Notes under the pieces: generated by a model
Database searches by the model: none
The model's input: only the letters and a program-made list of their open reading frames with translations
Told to the model about the DNA's origin: nothing
Shown: positions 35,117-44,606 of the stretch, piece by piece
Layout of the letters: each line of letters begins with the position of its first letter
How positions within the stretch are numbered: position 1 is the stretch's first letter
Origin: Prevotella communis
Lineage (GTDB): Bacteria > Bacteroidota > Bacteroidia > Bacteroidales > Bacteroidaceae
Assembly (NCBI RefSeq): GCF_022024115.1
Contig: NZ_CP091792.1
Location: forward strand, 1,984,001 to 2,048,000
Length of the DNA: 64,000 bases
Reading direction: 5' to 3'
Program-made: the position numbers and the translations under genes

Positions 35117-35785
35117 TTACTTCAATGTGCCAGCCTCAGCAGCCTTGACCATAGCCTCAGAAGCATACATATATACTTCTACGCGACGGTTCTGCTTCTT
35201 GCCCTCTGCTGTAGAGTTATCAGCAACAGGATTCTTTGAGCCCTGACCCTCTACACGCTTGATGTTAGAAACACCAAGTTTCTTCAGCTGGCTCTCAACA
35301 GCCTTTGCACGCTTCTCTGAAAGAGGATTGTTGATAGCATCGGTACCTGTGCTGTCTGTGTGACCAAAGATAGCTACGTCTACATCGCTGTTGTTCTTCA
35401 GCACATCAGCAATCTGCTTGATGGTGTTCTGAGAAGAAGCGTTCAATGTAGATGAGTTGGTAGCAAAGAGGATACCGCTATCAAAAGTAACCTTCACACC
35501 CTGCAGGCCATTGGCATCAGTAACGGTCTCAACCTGAGCGTTCTTCACAGCCTCAGCCTCAGCCTTCACCTTATCCATGTGCTTACCAATCAGAGCACCA
35601 GTACCAGCACCAACAGCAGTACCGATAGCAGCACCTACTGCTGTATTACCAGCTACCTTACCAACGATAGCGCCAAGCACTGCACCGCCGGCTGCACCGA
35701 TTGTTGTTCCCTTGGCCAGATTGCTACAACCTGCCATGACGATTCCTGCACAGAGTGTCAGGATGATTGTCTTCATTTTCTTCAT
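35117..35785 (-). CDS. OmpA-family lipoprotein with glycine-zipper domain
   Basis: 222 residues: lipobox MAGC (Cys20), a glycine-zipper stretch (GAAGGAVLGAIVGKVAG and further GxxxG repeats), then an OmpA C-terminal domain of about 90-210 (FATNSSTLNASSQNTIKQIADVL, IFGHTDSTGTDAINNPLSEKRA, RVEGQGSKNPVADNSTAEGKKQNRRVE in separate blocks). It anchors the outer membrane to peptidoglycan. Promoter TATCTTTG at 35837-35844, divergent from proS. Confidence 0.93.
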   Translation of the reverse strand: MKKMKTIILTLCAGIVMAGCSNLAKGTTIGAAGGAVLGAIVGKVAGNTAVGAAIGTAVGAGTGALIGKHMDKVKAEAEAVKNAQVETVTDANGLQGVKVTFDSGILFATNSSTLNASSQNTIKQIADVLKNNSDVDVAIFGHTDSTGTDAINNPLSEKRAKAVESQLKKLGVSNIKRVEGQGSKNPVADNSTAEGKKQNRRVEVYMYASEAMVKAAEAGTLK

Positions 35786-35836
35786 AACGTTTTAGTTTTT
35801 ATTTATAAAAATGTTAAACATGCTCTTTTCAACGTG

Positions 35837-35844
35837 CAAAGATA
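35837..35844 (-). promoter_or_regulatory. -7 box TATCTTTG of the OmpA lipoprotein
   Basis: Minus-strand consensus; it lies back-to-back with the proS promoter 43 bp away, with an AATTG repeat between them. Confidence 0.6.
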
Positions 35845-35855
35845 GAAAAAAAACT

Positions 35856-35881
35856 CAATTCGCAATCTACAATTCTCAATT
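35856..35881. repeat. AATTG-type repeat between divergent promoters
   Basis: CAATTCGCAATCTACAATTC then TCAATT; it covers the area of the -33 elements of both the OmpA and proS promoters. Confidence 0.55.
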
Positions 35882-35887
35882 ATTTTG

Positions 35888-35895
35888 TACCTTTG
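35888..35895 (+). promoter_or_regulatory. -7 box TACCTTTG of proS
   Basis: Perfect consensus, 30 bp before the ATG at 35926; excludes a start at 35893. Confidence 0.7.
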
Positions 35896-35925
35896 CACAA
35901 AATTTTTAAAGATATTGAACAAAAC

Positions 35926-37407
35926 ATGGCAAAAGAATTAAAAGATTTAACAAAAAGAGCCGATAATTACAGCCAGTGGTTCAACGACCTTGTTGTCAAG
36001 GCCGACCTCGCTGAACAGTCGGCTGTACGTGGCTGTATGGTTATCAAGCCCTATGGATATGCCATTTGGGAGAAGATGCAGCACGAGCTTGACCGTATGT
36101 TCAAGGAGACTGGCGCTCAGAACGCTTATTTCCCCCTGCTGATACCAAAGTCATTCCTCAGCCGTGAGGCCGAGCACGTAGAGGGCTTCGCCAAGGAGTG
36201 CGCCGTGGTGACTCACTATCGTCTGCGCGCCAAGGAAGACAAGAGTGGTGTTGAGGTTGACCCCTCTGCCAAACTCGAAGAGGAACTCATTGTCCGTCCT
36301 ACTTCAGAAACAATTATCTGGAACACCTATAAGAACTGGATTCACTCTTGGCGCGATCTGCCCCTGATGTGCAACCAGTGGTGTAACGTAATGCGCTGGG
36401 AGATGCGTACACGTCCTTTCCTCCGCACCAGTGAGTTCCTGTGGCAGGAAGGTCACACCGCTCATGCCACTCGCGAAGAGGCTGAGCAGGAGGCACAGAA
36501 GATGCTGAAGGTCTATGCCAAGTTCGCTGAGGAGTGGATGGCCGTACCCGTTGTCCAGGGTGTTAAGAGTGAGACCGAGCGTTTCGCCGGTGCACTGGAT
36601 ACCTACACCATCGAGGCTATGATGCAGGACGGTAAGGCCCTACAGAGCGGAACCTCTCACTTCCTGGGTCAGAACTTCGCCAAGGCTTTCGAGGTTACAT
36701 ATCTCAATAAGGAGAATAAGCCTGAATATGTATGGGCTACATCATGGGGCGTTTCTACCCGTCTGATTGGTGCACTCATCATGACACACTCTGACGATAA
36801 CGGTCTGGTATTGCCTCCACGTCTGGCTCCTATCCAGGTAGTGATTATTCCTATCGCCACCAAGCCCGAGCAGATGGAACTGGTCAACAAGGAGGTTCAG
36901 CCTATCATCGAGAAGCTTCGCAAAGCTGGCATCACAGTGAAGTTCGACGACTCAGACAATAAGCGTCCTGGATTCAAGTTTGCCGACTACGAATTGAAGG
37001 GTGTTCCCGTACGTCTGGTACTGGGTGCCCGCGATCTTGAGAATGGCACCATCGAGGTGATGCGTCGTGACACTCTGGAGAAAGAGACTCGCTCTATCGA
37101 GGGTATCGCAGAATATGTTGAGCAATTGCTCGAGGATATCCAGAAGAACATCTTCGAGAAGGCCAAGACTTATCGTGATGCACATATCTACGAGTGCGAC
37201 AACTACGAGGAGTTCAAGGAGCGCATCAAGGACGGTGGTTTCTTCCTCTGCCACTGGGACGGTACAGCCGAGACCGAGGCAAAGATCAAGGAAGAGACTC
37301 AGGCAACTATCCGCTGCGTGCCATTCGGCGTAGAGCAGACACCTGGTGTCGATATGGTAAGCGGCAAGCCTTCCAAGGCTCGTGTTATCATTGCCCGCAG
37401 CTACTAA
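35926..37407 (+). CDS. proS: prolyl-tRNA synthetase, class II, short (ProS type 3)
   Basis: 493 residues from ATG 35926 ([20 protein letters not shown]). It lacks the large editing insertion of E. coli ProRS and ends ARVIIARSY, as in the archaeal/eukaryote-like form common in Bacteroidota. Class II motifs: motif 2 WGVSTRLIG region and [16 protein letters not shown]; the anticodon-binding domain covers about 280-400. It charges tRNA-Pro. A terminator follows. Confidence 0.95.
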   Translation: MAKELKDLTKRADNYSQWFNDLVVKADLAEQSAVRGCMVIKPYGYAIWEKMQHELDRMFKETGAQNAYFPLLIPKSFLSREAEHVEGFAKECAVVTHYRLRAKEDKSGVEVDPSAKLEEELIVRPTSETIIWNTYKNWIHSWRDLPLMCNQWCNVMRWEMRTRPFLRTSEFLWQEGHTAHATREEAEQEAQKMLKVYAKFAEEWMAVPVVQGVKSETERFAGALDTYTIEAMMQDGKALQSGTSHFLGQNFAKAFEVTYLNKENKPEYVWATSWGVSTRLIGALIMTHSDDNGLVLPPRLAPIQVVIIPIATKPEQMELVNKEVQPIIEKLRKAGITVKFDDSDNKRPGFKFADYELKGVPVRLVLGARDLENGTIEVMRRDTLEKETRSIEGIAEYVEQLLEDIQKNIFEKAKTYRDAHIYECDNYEEFKERIKDGGFFLCHWDGTAETEAKIKEETQATIRCVPFGVEQTPGVDMVSGKPSKARVIIARSY

Positions 37408-37439
37408 GTTCCGGAACCAAATTACAACAGAATAGAAAA

Positions 37440-37475
37440 AAGACCGATATCCTTCGCGGGTATCGGTCTTTTATT
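37440..37475 (+). terminator. bidirectional terminator between proS and feoAB
   Basis: GACCGATA, loop with UUCG, TATCGGTC, flanked by A-run and T-run; serves both converging genes. Confidence 0.85.
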
Positions 37476-37487
37476 GTATCAATAATC

Positions 37488-39800
37488 CTAGCAGAGCAAA
37501 GAGCCTATCTGATAGACCACAGCAGAGACCACCCAGGCAAGACAAGTGGTGTAAACGGCAGACACGCAAGCCCAACGCCAGGAGCCGGTCTCGTTCTTAA
37601 TAGCAACGACAGTAGCTATACAGGGGAAATAAATCAGCACAAAGAGCAGGTAGCAATAGGCCTGCAGAGGCGTGAGCGACTCCAGTCCGCCCAGCACACC
37701 AATAGATGATGCAACAATCTCCTTAGCGCCAACACCGGTGATAAGCGATACATCCAACTGCCAGTTGAAGCCCTGAGGGGCAAAGACTGGTGCAACGGCC
37801 TGTCCCATGCGGCCAATGATACTGGTCTCCATCGACTCTGCCACTCCCGTAAAACTGAAATAGCCCATAGCCCACACCAGGATACTGGCAACCAGGATGA
37901 TACCACCCATTTTCTTCAGATATTCCTTACCCTTCTCCCATGTATGGCGCACCACAGCCTTCAGTGTGGGGAAACGATAAGGCGGCAGTTCCATCACAAA
38001 CGGAGTATCGTCACCCTTGATGATAAAGGAAGAGAATACCTTACTTACCACCACCGAAAGCAGGATACCAATGGCATAGAGGGATATCATAATCCACGAC
38101 TGATACTCTACGGCGAAGAAGGTACCGATAATCATGATATAAATAGGTAGGCGTGCAGAGCACGACATCAAGGGGAGTATCATCATCGTGATGAGACGTG
38201 AGCGACGGCTCTCAATGGTACGGGTAGCCATCACGGCTGGCACATTACAGCCAAAGCCCATGACAAGAGGGATGAATGACTTGCCGTGAAGTCCCATCTT
38301 ATGCATCAATTTGTCCATGATGAAAGCAGCACGGGCCATATAGCCAGAGTCCTCCATGATGGAGATAAAGCAATAGAGGATAAGAATCTGGGGAAGGAAC
38401 ACAATAACGCTGCCAACACCGCCAATGACACCGTCGACAAGCATCGAACGAAGCGGACCGTCCTCCATCGTAGTACCTATCCACTCGCCCAACCACTCTA
38501 CACCGGCATCTATCCAGTCCATAGGATACTGGCCCAGCATGAAGGTGGTCTGGAACATGATGAAGAGAATGGCGAAAAAAACGGGGAAGCCCCATACCTT
38601 ATGCGACAGTATATGGTCTATGCGGTGGGTCGTGCGATAGGTATCCTCCTTGGTTCCCGTCACATAACCAGCTTCCTTCAGCGCACCATTGATAAAGCCA
38701 TACTTGGCATCCATGATGGCGGTCTCGGAATCAGAACCTGTTTCCTCCTGCACACGTGCAGCAGCCACATCTCGTGCCTGAAGGAGCTGCTTACGATCCT
38801 CAGGACGATGTTCCTCGGCAAGATGCTGTCCAATATACTGCAGCACATCACTATCGTGCTCCAGGAGCTTGATAGCCAGATAACGGGTAGAATAACGCTG
38901 ACGGATATGTTCATCAGCCTTCAGGTACTGCTGGATATGACTGATACCCTGTTCTATCTCGTGACCATAGTTGATATGCAGATGTCGCGAGGTACCCTGT
39001 TTGCCCTCATAGACCTGAATCACGGCACGGAAAAGTTCCTTGAGTCCCCTACCCGTCTTAAACGACGTAGGAATCATGGGCATGCCAAAAAGAGACGAGA
39101 GCGTAGGGATATCCAGTTTGTCGCCACGACGTTCAAACTCGTCATACATATTCAGGGCGCACACCATACGCACATTCATATCCACCAACTGGGTGGTGAG
39201 ATACAGGTTGCGCTCCAGATTAGAGGCATCCACCACATTAATCACCACGTCGGGCATCTGTTCCGAGAGATGTTTTCTGACATAAAGTTCCTCAGGACTA
39301 TAGCACGAGAGGGAATAAGTACCGGGCAGGTCGGTAAGCAGAAACTCATAACCGAACATCTGTGCGTGGGCCTCGGCGGCATCCACGGTGACACCACTAT
39401 AGTTGCCCACATGAGCATGGGCACCAGAAGCGAAATTAAATAGCGAGGTCTTACCACAGTTGGGATTGCCCACCAGTGCCACATGTATCGTACGGCGCTG
39501 CTGCAAGGCCCGGTGCTGTAGGTAGTCCTCCTCGTGCCCTTGCAGCACTACCTGCGATTCCATCTCGTGTGCTTCAGAGACAGAAACCACCACCACCTGC
39601 TCGGCCTCCTGACGACGAAGTGACACCTCATAGCCCATTATACGGTATTTCACGGGATCCTGAAGGGGCGCATTCTGCAGCACCTCTACGGTCTGTCCCT
39701 TGATAAATCCCATCTCTATGATACGCTTGCGGAAGCCACCGTGACCCAACACCTTCACGATAACACCCTGCTCTCCATTTTTCAATTCAGAAAGTTTCAT
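37488..39800 (-). CDS. feoB: ferrous iron transporter, FeoA-FeoB fusion
   Basis: 770 residues. Residues 1-75 are a FeoA-type SH3 domain (MKLSELKNGEQGVIVKVLGH, MGFIKGQTVEVLQNAPL). Then the FeoB G-domain: HVALVGNPNCGKTSLFN (G1), DLPGTYSLSCYSPEE (G3), and NMYDE (G4 form usual in FeoB). After a helical insert comes the membrane part of about 420-770 with two Gate-like repeats (GCNVPAVMATRTIESRRSRLI and GVGAKEIVASSIGVL). It imports Fe2+ across the inner membrane. The fusion is common in Bacteroidota. Promoter TAACTTTG at 39826-39833; no Fur box was identified. Confidence 0.95.
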   Translation of the reverse strand: MKLSELKNGEQGVIVKVLGHGGFRKRIIEMGFIKGQTVEVLQNAPLQDPVKYRIMGYEVSLRRQEAEQVVVVSVSEAHEMESQVVLQGHEEDYLQHRALQQRRTIHVALVGNPNCGKTSLFNFASGAHAHVGNYSGVTVDAAEAHAQMFGYEFLLTDLPGTYSLSCYSPEELYVRKHLSEQMPDVVINVVDASNLERNLYLTTQLVDMNVRMVCALNMYDEFERRGDKLDIPTLSSLFGMPMIPTSFKTGRGLKELFRAVIQVYEGKQGTSRHLHINYGHEIEQGISHIQQYLKADEHIRQRYSTRYLAIKLLEHDSDVLQYIGQHLAEEHRPEDRKQLLQARDVAAARVQEETGSDSETAIMDAKYGFINGALKEAGYVTGTKEDTYRTTHRIDHILSHKVWGFPVFFAILFIMFQTTFMLGQYPMDWIDAGVEWLGEWIGTTMEDGPLRSMLVDGVIGGVGSVIVFLPQILILYCFISIMEDSGYMARAAFIMDKLMHKMGLHGKSFIPLVMGFGCNVPAVMATRTIESRRSRLITMMILPLMSCSARLPIYIMIIGTFFAVEYQSWIMISLYAIGILLSVVVSKVFSSFIIKGDDTPFVMELPPYRFPTLKAVVRHTWEKGKEYLKKMGGIILVASILVWAMGYFSFTGVAESMETSIIGRMGQAVAPVFAPQGFNWQLDVSLITGVGAKEIVASSIGVLGGLESLTPLQAYCYLLFVLIYFPCIATVVAIKNETGSWRWACVSAVYTTCLAWVVSAVVYQIGSLLC

Positions 39801-39825
39801 GTTTTAATAACGCTTCTTTGACATG

Positions 39826-39833
39826 CAAAGTTA
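39826..39833 (-). promoter_or_regulatory. -7 box TAACTTTG of feoAB
   Basis: Minus-strand consensus 26 bp ahead of the ATG at 39800. Confidence 0.6.
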
Positions 39834-39922
39834 CAAACTTTTTGCGGAAAAGCCAGCAATACAGTTTGTTTTTATAAAATAATACCTATAAATAAGGAGT
39901 ATATCACAGTATTTTACCTGAA

Positions 39923-40711
39923 CTACTCCTCAATATTTGTGAGCGACCTGGCAAACGACGAAAAGAGGTTTGCGATGCTCTCTGCTGGATTATATCGGAA
40001 AAAGCGGGCGGAGCGACGTGCGTTCCACACCATGGCCGACTTATTACTTGTATGAACAAAGATATCTTTTCCCTGAGAGAAGCGCATCTGCTCCTGACTA
40101 TGCGGGATGGCCGATGCAAAGCGGTCGATATCAAAGTTGGAAGGAAGGACCTCAAAAGGCAACTCTTCCTGTTGCAGGCCCAGCAGTTCTACGAGGAGGG
40201 CACCTTCCAACTGTATCATCTTATGAAGATGCAGCTTCTTAAACCACGTTTTAATCTGCTCCCTGTCCACCTGAGTGCCACGCTCGCGAATCAGCTCGCC
40301 GGTAACCAACATCTGTCTCACCCACTGGTCATCACGCAGCAGAGCATAAGCCAAATGAACAAAGGCATCCAGCAACTGATAGTCGGCAGAGGCAGTATCG
40401 GTCTTCTCGGCAATAGCCGCAAGCCCTTTCTTCAAACGGGGAGACAGTAAGGAGAGGTCATACTCAGGACGAGCGCGGCGGGAGGAAAATAGTGAAGCCC
40501 ACTCTTTGACCACGTCAGGGGAGATAATCTGAATGAAATACTGTTCATTGAGCACCTCCAGTCCGGCATAGGTCTCGGCCTCGACACCATGAGCCTGGGC
40601 AAACAACATCGTCTTCCGCCATTTGCATGCCGACATCGGTTCGACCTTTTCCTGTTGACCGAACACGCCTGCACGCAAAAGGCGAAAGAAATTTCGTGTT
40701 GTTACATCCAT
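39923..40711 (-). CDS. hypothetical helical protein, similar at its start to NTP_transf_5-type proteins
   Basis: 262 residues with no signal or membrane segment. The first 50 residues (TTRNFFRLLRAGVFG, MSACKWRKTMLFAQAHGVEAET) recall the start of the nucleotidyltransferase family often called NTP_transf_5, but no catalytic GG/S-x-D block can be seen, so it may be a truncated or non-catalytic relative. The rest is predicted helical, with a Arg-rich C-terminal end. It follows uxaA on the same strand across a 55-bp gap full of TCAAACC repeats. Confidence 0.55.
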   Translation of the reverse strand: MDVTTRNFFRLLRAGVFGQQEKVEPMSACKWRKTMLFAQAHGVEAETYAGLEVLNEQYFIQIISPDVVKEWASLFSSRRARPEYDLSLLSPRLKKGLAAIAEKTDTASADYQLLDAFVHLAYALLRDDQWVRQMLVTGELIRERGTQVDREQIKTWFKKLHLHKMIQLEGALLVELLGLQQEELPFEVLPSNFDIDRFASAIPHSQEQMRFSQGKDIFVHTSNKSAMVWNARRSARFFRYNPAESIANLFSSFARSLTNIEE

Positions 40712-40723
40712 TCTATTTTAATG

Positions 40724-40767
40724 CTCAAATCCTCAAATTTCAAACCTTAAATCTCAAACCTCAAACC
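40724..40767. repeat. degenerate CTCAAA(T/CC) repeat between two genes
   Basis: About six loose copies of TCAAAYY; the last reaches the stop codon of uxaA (TAG on the minus strand). Confidence 0.5.
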
Positions 40768-42263
40768 TATAGCGTTACGCCGTTCTTGAATATTGAAATC
40801 TCGCGGTAGTCGTTTTCCTCATTACGGGCTTTCTCGCCAGAGGCAACAGCCAGCACCTTATCGATAAACTCGGGCACGAGTTCCTCCATCGTACGACCCT
40901 GAATGAGTTGTCCGGCAGAGAAATCCACCCAGTTGGGCTTACGCTCGGCCAATGTAGGATTGGTGGCAATCTTCATCGTAGGAACAAAGGTGCCGAAGGG
41001 CGTACCACGGCCAGTGGTAAACAATACCAGGTGACAACCGCAAGAAGCCAGAGCGGTAGAAGCCACGAGATCATTACCAGGAGCAGAGAGGAGGTTCAGG
41101 CCTGTAGCCGACAGGCGGTCTCCGTATTCCATCACACCGCTCACAGGGGCACGACCACATTTCTGCGTACAACCAAGGGCCTTATCCTCGAGGGTAGAGA
41201 TACCACCTGCCTTGTTACCAGGACTGGGGTTCTCGCCTACGGGTTCGCCGTGGCTCAGGAAATACTCCTTGAAATTATTAATCATCGAAACAGTCTTCTC
41301 AAAGAGCTGAGGCGTCTCGCAACGGTTCATCAGAATCGTTTCAGCACCAAACATCTCAGGCACCTCGGTCAATACGCTCGTACCACCCTGTGCCACGAGC
41401 CAGTCGCTGAACTCACCAACAAGGGGATTGGCGGTGATACCGCTGAATCCGTCAGAGCCACCACACTTCAAGCCTACACGCAGTTTGCTGACAGGCACAT
41501 CCTCACGGCGGTCTTTGCTGGCAATAGCGTAGAGCTCACGCAAAATCTGCATGCCAGCCTCAACCTCGTCGCCATCAACCTTCTGAGTAACGAGCAAGCG
41601 GATGCGGTCTTTGTCGTAATCGCCCAAGAGCTTCATGAAGTCATCAGGCTGGTTGTTCTCACATCCCAGGCCCAGTACCAATACTGCTCCGGCATTAGGA
41701 TGAAGCACAATGTCGCGAAGCACCTTGCGGGTATTCTCGTGGTCACCGCTCAGCTGCGAACAACCGTAGTTGTGATGCCAGGTATAGATAGAATCGATAT
41801 CCTTGCAACCGGTCTCCTCACGCAACTGTTTTGCGAGGCGCTCGGCAATACCGTTGACACAGCCCACAGTAGGCACAATCCATATCTCATTACGTACGCC
41901 CACATCGCCATTCTTACGAACATAACCCTTAAAGGTCCTGTTCTCCTTCTTGATATTAAGTACCTCGTTAACAGGAGAATATGTATATTCAAGCGTACCA
42001 GACAGATTCGTCTTCAGATTATTCTCATTCACCCATTCGCCAGCTTTCAAATCCTTAAGAGCATGACCAATAGGATAGCCGTATTTAATGATGTTCTCAC
42101 CCTGCTTCACATCGCGCAACAGCACCTTATGACCAGCAGGTACATCCTCGGCCAGCACCACACGTTCGCCACCAGCTTCGATGACGTCGCCTTTTTTCTT
42201 TTCTACCAAACAGACAACGACAGAGTCTGCAGGATTGATTTTGAGATAAGTTTTAAGTTCCAT
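40767..42263 (-). CDS. uxaA: UxaA-family altronate dehydratase (or related sugar-acid dehydratase)
   Basis: 498 residues, full length: SAF domain at 1-90 (VVLAEDVPAGHKVLLRDVKQGE), GYVRKNGDVGVRNEIWIVPTVGCVNG, GLKCGGSDGFSGITANPLVG (the conserved Cys/Ser cluster block) and GCTQKCGRAPVSGVMEYGDRL. Family enzymes dehydrate D-altronate with Fe/Mn; relatives act on other sugar acids, such as L-fuconate in Campylobacter. uxaB, uxaC and kdgK are not in the window, so the substrate is open. It is 17 bp after the LacI-type gene and probably co-regulated with it. Confidence 0.88.
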   Translation of the reverse strand: MELKTYLKINPADSVVVCLVEKKKGDVIEAGGERVVLAEDVPAGHKVLLRDVKQGENIIKYGYPIGHALKDLKAGEWVNENNLKTNLSGTLEYTYSPVNEVLNIKKENRTFKGYVRKNGDVGVRNEIWIVPTVGCVNGIAERLAKQLREETGCKDIDSIYTWHHNYGCSQLSGDHENTRKVLRDIVLHPNAGAVLVLGLGCENNQPDDFMKLLGDYDKDRIRLLVTQKVDGDEVEAGMQILRELYAIASKDRREDVPVSKLRVGLKCGGSDGFSGITANPLVGEFSDWLVAQGGTSVLTEVPEMFGAETILMNRCETPQLFEKTVSMINNFKEYFLSHGEPVGENPSPGNKAGGISTLEDKALGCTQKCGRAPVSGVMEYGDRLSATGLNLLSAPGNDLVASTALASCGCHLVLFTTGRGTPFGTFVPTMKIATNPTLAERKPNWVDFSAGQLIQGRTMEELVPEFIDKVLAVASGEKARNEENDYREISIFKNGVTL

Positions 42264-42280
42264 AAATAATAGTTTGTTTT

Positions 42281-43351
42281 TTATCCGACATTCGTTCGGC
42301 GATAGAATTCAATGTTTTCCTTGACCAGCAGTTCAATAGGCATGTAGTTCACGGGATTCACCTCCTTCTTCAGTACGATAGCCTGGAAAAGGGTCTCCAC
42401 GCAGGCATAGCCCTGCATATAGGCATGCTGGGCAATCAGGAACGAGATACTGCCCTGGCGCACACATTCGGCATTCTTTGGCACCATATCGTAACCCATA
42501 ATCTGCACGTTACGACGATTGGTACGCAACAGGAACTCGCCAACGAGGTGGGCCTTGGAATTGAAGGTGATACAATGGTGCACATGAGGATGCTCCTTGA
42601 AGAAGTCCTCCAGGATCTTATCGTATTGTGCCTTCGTACCACCAAGAGGGAGATCAACGTCAATAATTGAAATTTCAGGGAAGTGGTCACGCATATAATG
42701 ACGGAAGCCAGTCTCACGGTTGGACTGCTGCTTAGAACCGACATGTCCGTTGTTGAGCTGCTTCATCATCATAATCTCCTGTTCCTTAGATGCAATCAGC
42801 ATCATCATACGGGCTGCAAAATAGCCACTCTGGAAAGAGTCCTGACCATAGAAAGCCAATGGCTTCAAATCCGGCAGATAGGAGTCAAGCAAGATGAAAG
42901 GAATAATACGGTCGGACAACTGTTCCGTGAAATCGCGAGTGATATCCAGTCGGGCTGGCACTACGATGACACCATCAGGATTAGCATCCAGACATTCCTT
43001 GGCAATATTCTCAAAAGAAGCCGAGTTGAAGCGCTCGTAATACAAAATCTTCAGGGAGATATGGAAATCACGCCTGAGGGCGGTACATGCCTTCACGCCT
43101 TCTTCAATCTCGTCCCAATAGGCTTCACTTTCGTGCATCGGAATGACGCAACAAAACAAATAATCCTTATTATAAGCCAATGCTGAAGCATATACATTAG
43201 GCTGATAATCCATTTCTGCCAAGGCCTTCTCTACCTTCTCCCGTGCTGCAGGAGACACGTTAGGCCTTTCATGCAAAACGCGGTCGACAGTGCCCACTGA
43301 CACTCCCGCCCGCTCTGCGATATCCTTAATTCTAATCTTTTCAGTTGCCAT
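42281..43351 (-). CDS. LacI-family transcriptional regulator
   Basis: 356 residues: HTH at 6-27 (IRIKDIAERAGVSVGTVDRV) plus hinge (LHERPNVSPAAREKVEKALA), then a periplasmic-binding-type sugar domain. SVGTVDRVLH is the form found in regulators with a substrate-binding domain of the PBP-type-4 group. Immediately upstream of uxaA on the same strand, so it is likely to respond to the uxaA pathway substrate. A possible -7 box TACCTTTA lies at 43371-43378. Confidence 0.9.
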   Translation of the reverse strand: MATEKIRIKDIAERAGVSVGTVDRVLHERPNVSPAAREKVEKALAEMDYQPNVYASALAYNKDYLFCCVIPMHESEAYWDEIEEGVKACTALRRDFHISLKILYYERFNSASFENIAKECLDANPDGVIVVPARLDITRDFTEQLSDRIIPFILLDSYLPDLKPLAFYGQDSFQSGYFAARMMMLIASKEQEIMMMKQLNNGHVGSKQQSNRETGFRHYMRDHFPEISIIDVDLPLGGTKAQYDKILEDFFKEHPHVHHCITFNSKAHLVGEFLLRTNRRNVQIMGYDMVPKNAECVRQGSISFLIAQHAYMQGYACVETLFQAIVLKKEVNPVNYMPIELLVKENIEFYRRTNVG

Positions 43352-43416
43352 AACTTTCTGATATTTCGTGTAAAGGTATGAAATCTTTGCCGAATAACAA
43401 AAAGTTATGGCAGATT

Positions 43417-44595
43417 TTATTCATATTTGATAACGACGTTGCGTTTCTGAACGGTGTTCGTCGTGGGCGCACCCAGGATGGTGACACGCTGTTTGGGGTC
43501 TTCTGTATCAACACCATTGTCGAGCGCCCAGCTCTTCACACATTTAGCCGTGAACGAGCCGCCACTGACAACAATACCCTTATCGCCCTTCACAGCCTTG
43601 GGCTTTCCTTCGTCATTACCACCTTTTGTCTCGGCATACAGCGTTCCGCCACAGAACTTCACGCTATCGGCGCAGTTGATACCCTTGCCGCCATCACCCT
43701 TACTGGTGATAGTCAGGGTTCCGGCTGTCATCAGGAACAGGCTGTCACACTTGATACCCGCTGCAGAAGAGGCATCCTCTACCCCTTCGACAGTTTCAGT
43801 CTCACAGTCGCCAGATGTCGTGATGGTCGTAGTACCACCAGCTATCGTGGTACGGGCCTCACAACGGATACCGCGAGCCGCATCAGCTTTCACGTCAATG
43901 GTCAGCACACCATCGTTAATCGTGAAGCCATCGTTTACTTTGATGCCGTTAGAACCCGTATCTTCCACATCAATCTTGATGGTGCCGCCATTCATAACGA
44001 TATAGTCGTCGCAGGCAATGCCATTCTTTCCGTTGCCATTGATTGTGAGTGAACCAGTTCCGCCAAAGTAAATCTGTCCCTCGCTGAACAAAGTACCCTT
44101 CTGGTCGAATGTCCGTTCGGCATAATTTTCACCATCCGTCAAGGTATTCACCGTACCATCCGCCAAGGTCAGGAACAGACTTTTGCCACACTGGTTATTG
44201 ATTGCGGCTCCATCCGGATTGGTAATACTGACACCATTCAGGATGATGCCATACTTCTTCAGGCTGTAGACCAGGAGAGAACCATCAGAGGTTGAACCAC
44301 TAAGGGTCAGTTCCAGGAATCTGTCGATATTGGAGGTAATCACCACATCGCCACCCGTTTGCGTATAGGAGACAGAGTCAACATCACCTGTCAGTTGGAC
44401 GGTGGTACCATCCCATACGATATTCACGGCAAGGGTGTCACGTACAACGACCGTAGTATCGCTGTCATTCTCCTTTTCATCATCCGTCACGGTCTTATAT
44501 CCATCATATTCGCTGGTATCGTCATCGCCACACGATGTCATCATGCCACCAGTTAGCGCCATCAGGAAGACGGCAAGAAAATACTTTTTCATCAT
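43417..44595 (-). CDS. Cthe_2159-type carbohydrate-binding beta-helix lipoprotein
   Basis: 392 residues. Lipobox TSC followed by GDDDTSE. The rest is a run of about 25-residue rungs (GTGSLTINGNGKNGIACDDYI, GGTIKIDVEDTGSNGIKVND, AGTLTITSKGDGGKGINCAD) typical of the Cthe_2159 right-handed beta-helix, known to bind acidic polysaccharide and calcium. Last gene of a four-gene unit with DUF2490, DUF4956 and VTC-domain genes, an arrangement common in many bacteria whose joint role is not settled. Confidence 0.85.
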   Translation of the reverse strand: MMKKYFLAVFLMALTGGMMTSCGDDDTSEYDGYKTVTDDEKENDSDTTVVVRDTLAVNIVWDGTTVQLTGDVDSVSYTQTGGDVVITSNIDRFLELTLSGSTSDGSLLVYSLKKYGIILNGVSITNPDGAAINNQCGKSLFLTLADGTVNTLTDGENYAERTFDQKGTLFSEGQIYFGGTGSLTINGNGKNGIACDDYIVMNGGTIKIDVEDTGSNGIKVNDGFTINDGVLTIDVKADAARGIRCEARTTIAGGTTTITTSGDCETETVEGVEDASSAAGIKCDSLFLMTAGTLTITSKGDGGKGINCADSVKFCGGTLYAETKGGNDEGKPKAVKGDKGIVVSGGSFTAKCVKSWALDNGVDTEDPKQRVTILGAPTTNTVQKRNVVIKYE

Positions 44596-44606
44596 CTTTA
44601 CTTGTT

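Noticed and set aside
35893..35925. Upstream start for proS at 35893
   Set aside because: It is the TTG of the TACCTTTG promoter box; ATG 35926 starts the conserved MAKELKDL.
40908..42269. Open frame of about 450 codons on the plus strand, antisense to uxaA
   Set aside because: Mirror of a well-supported gene; no domain, start signal or promoter, and low-complexity His/Thr/Ile content typical of antisense frames.
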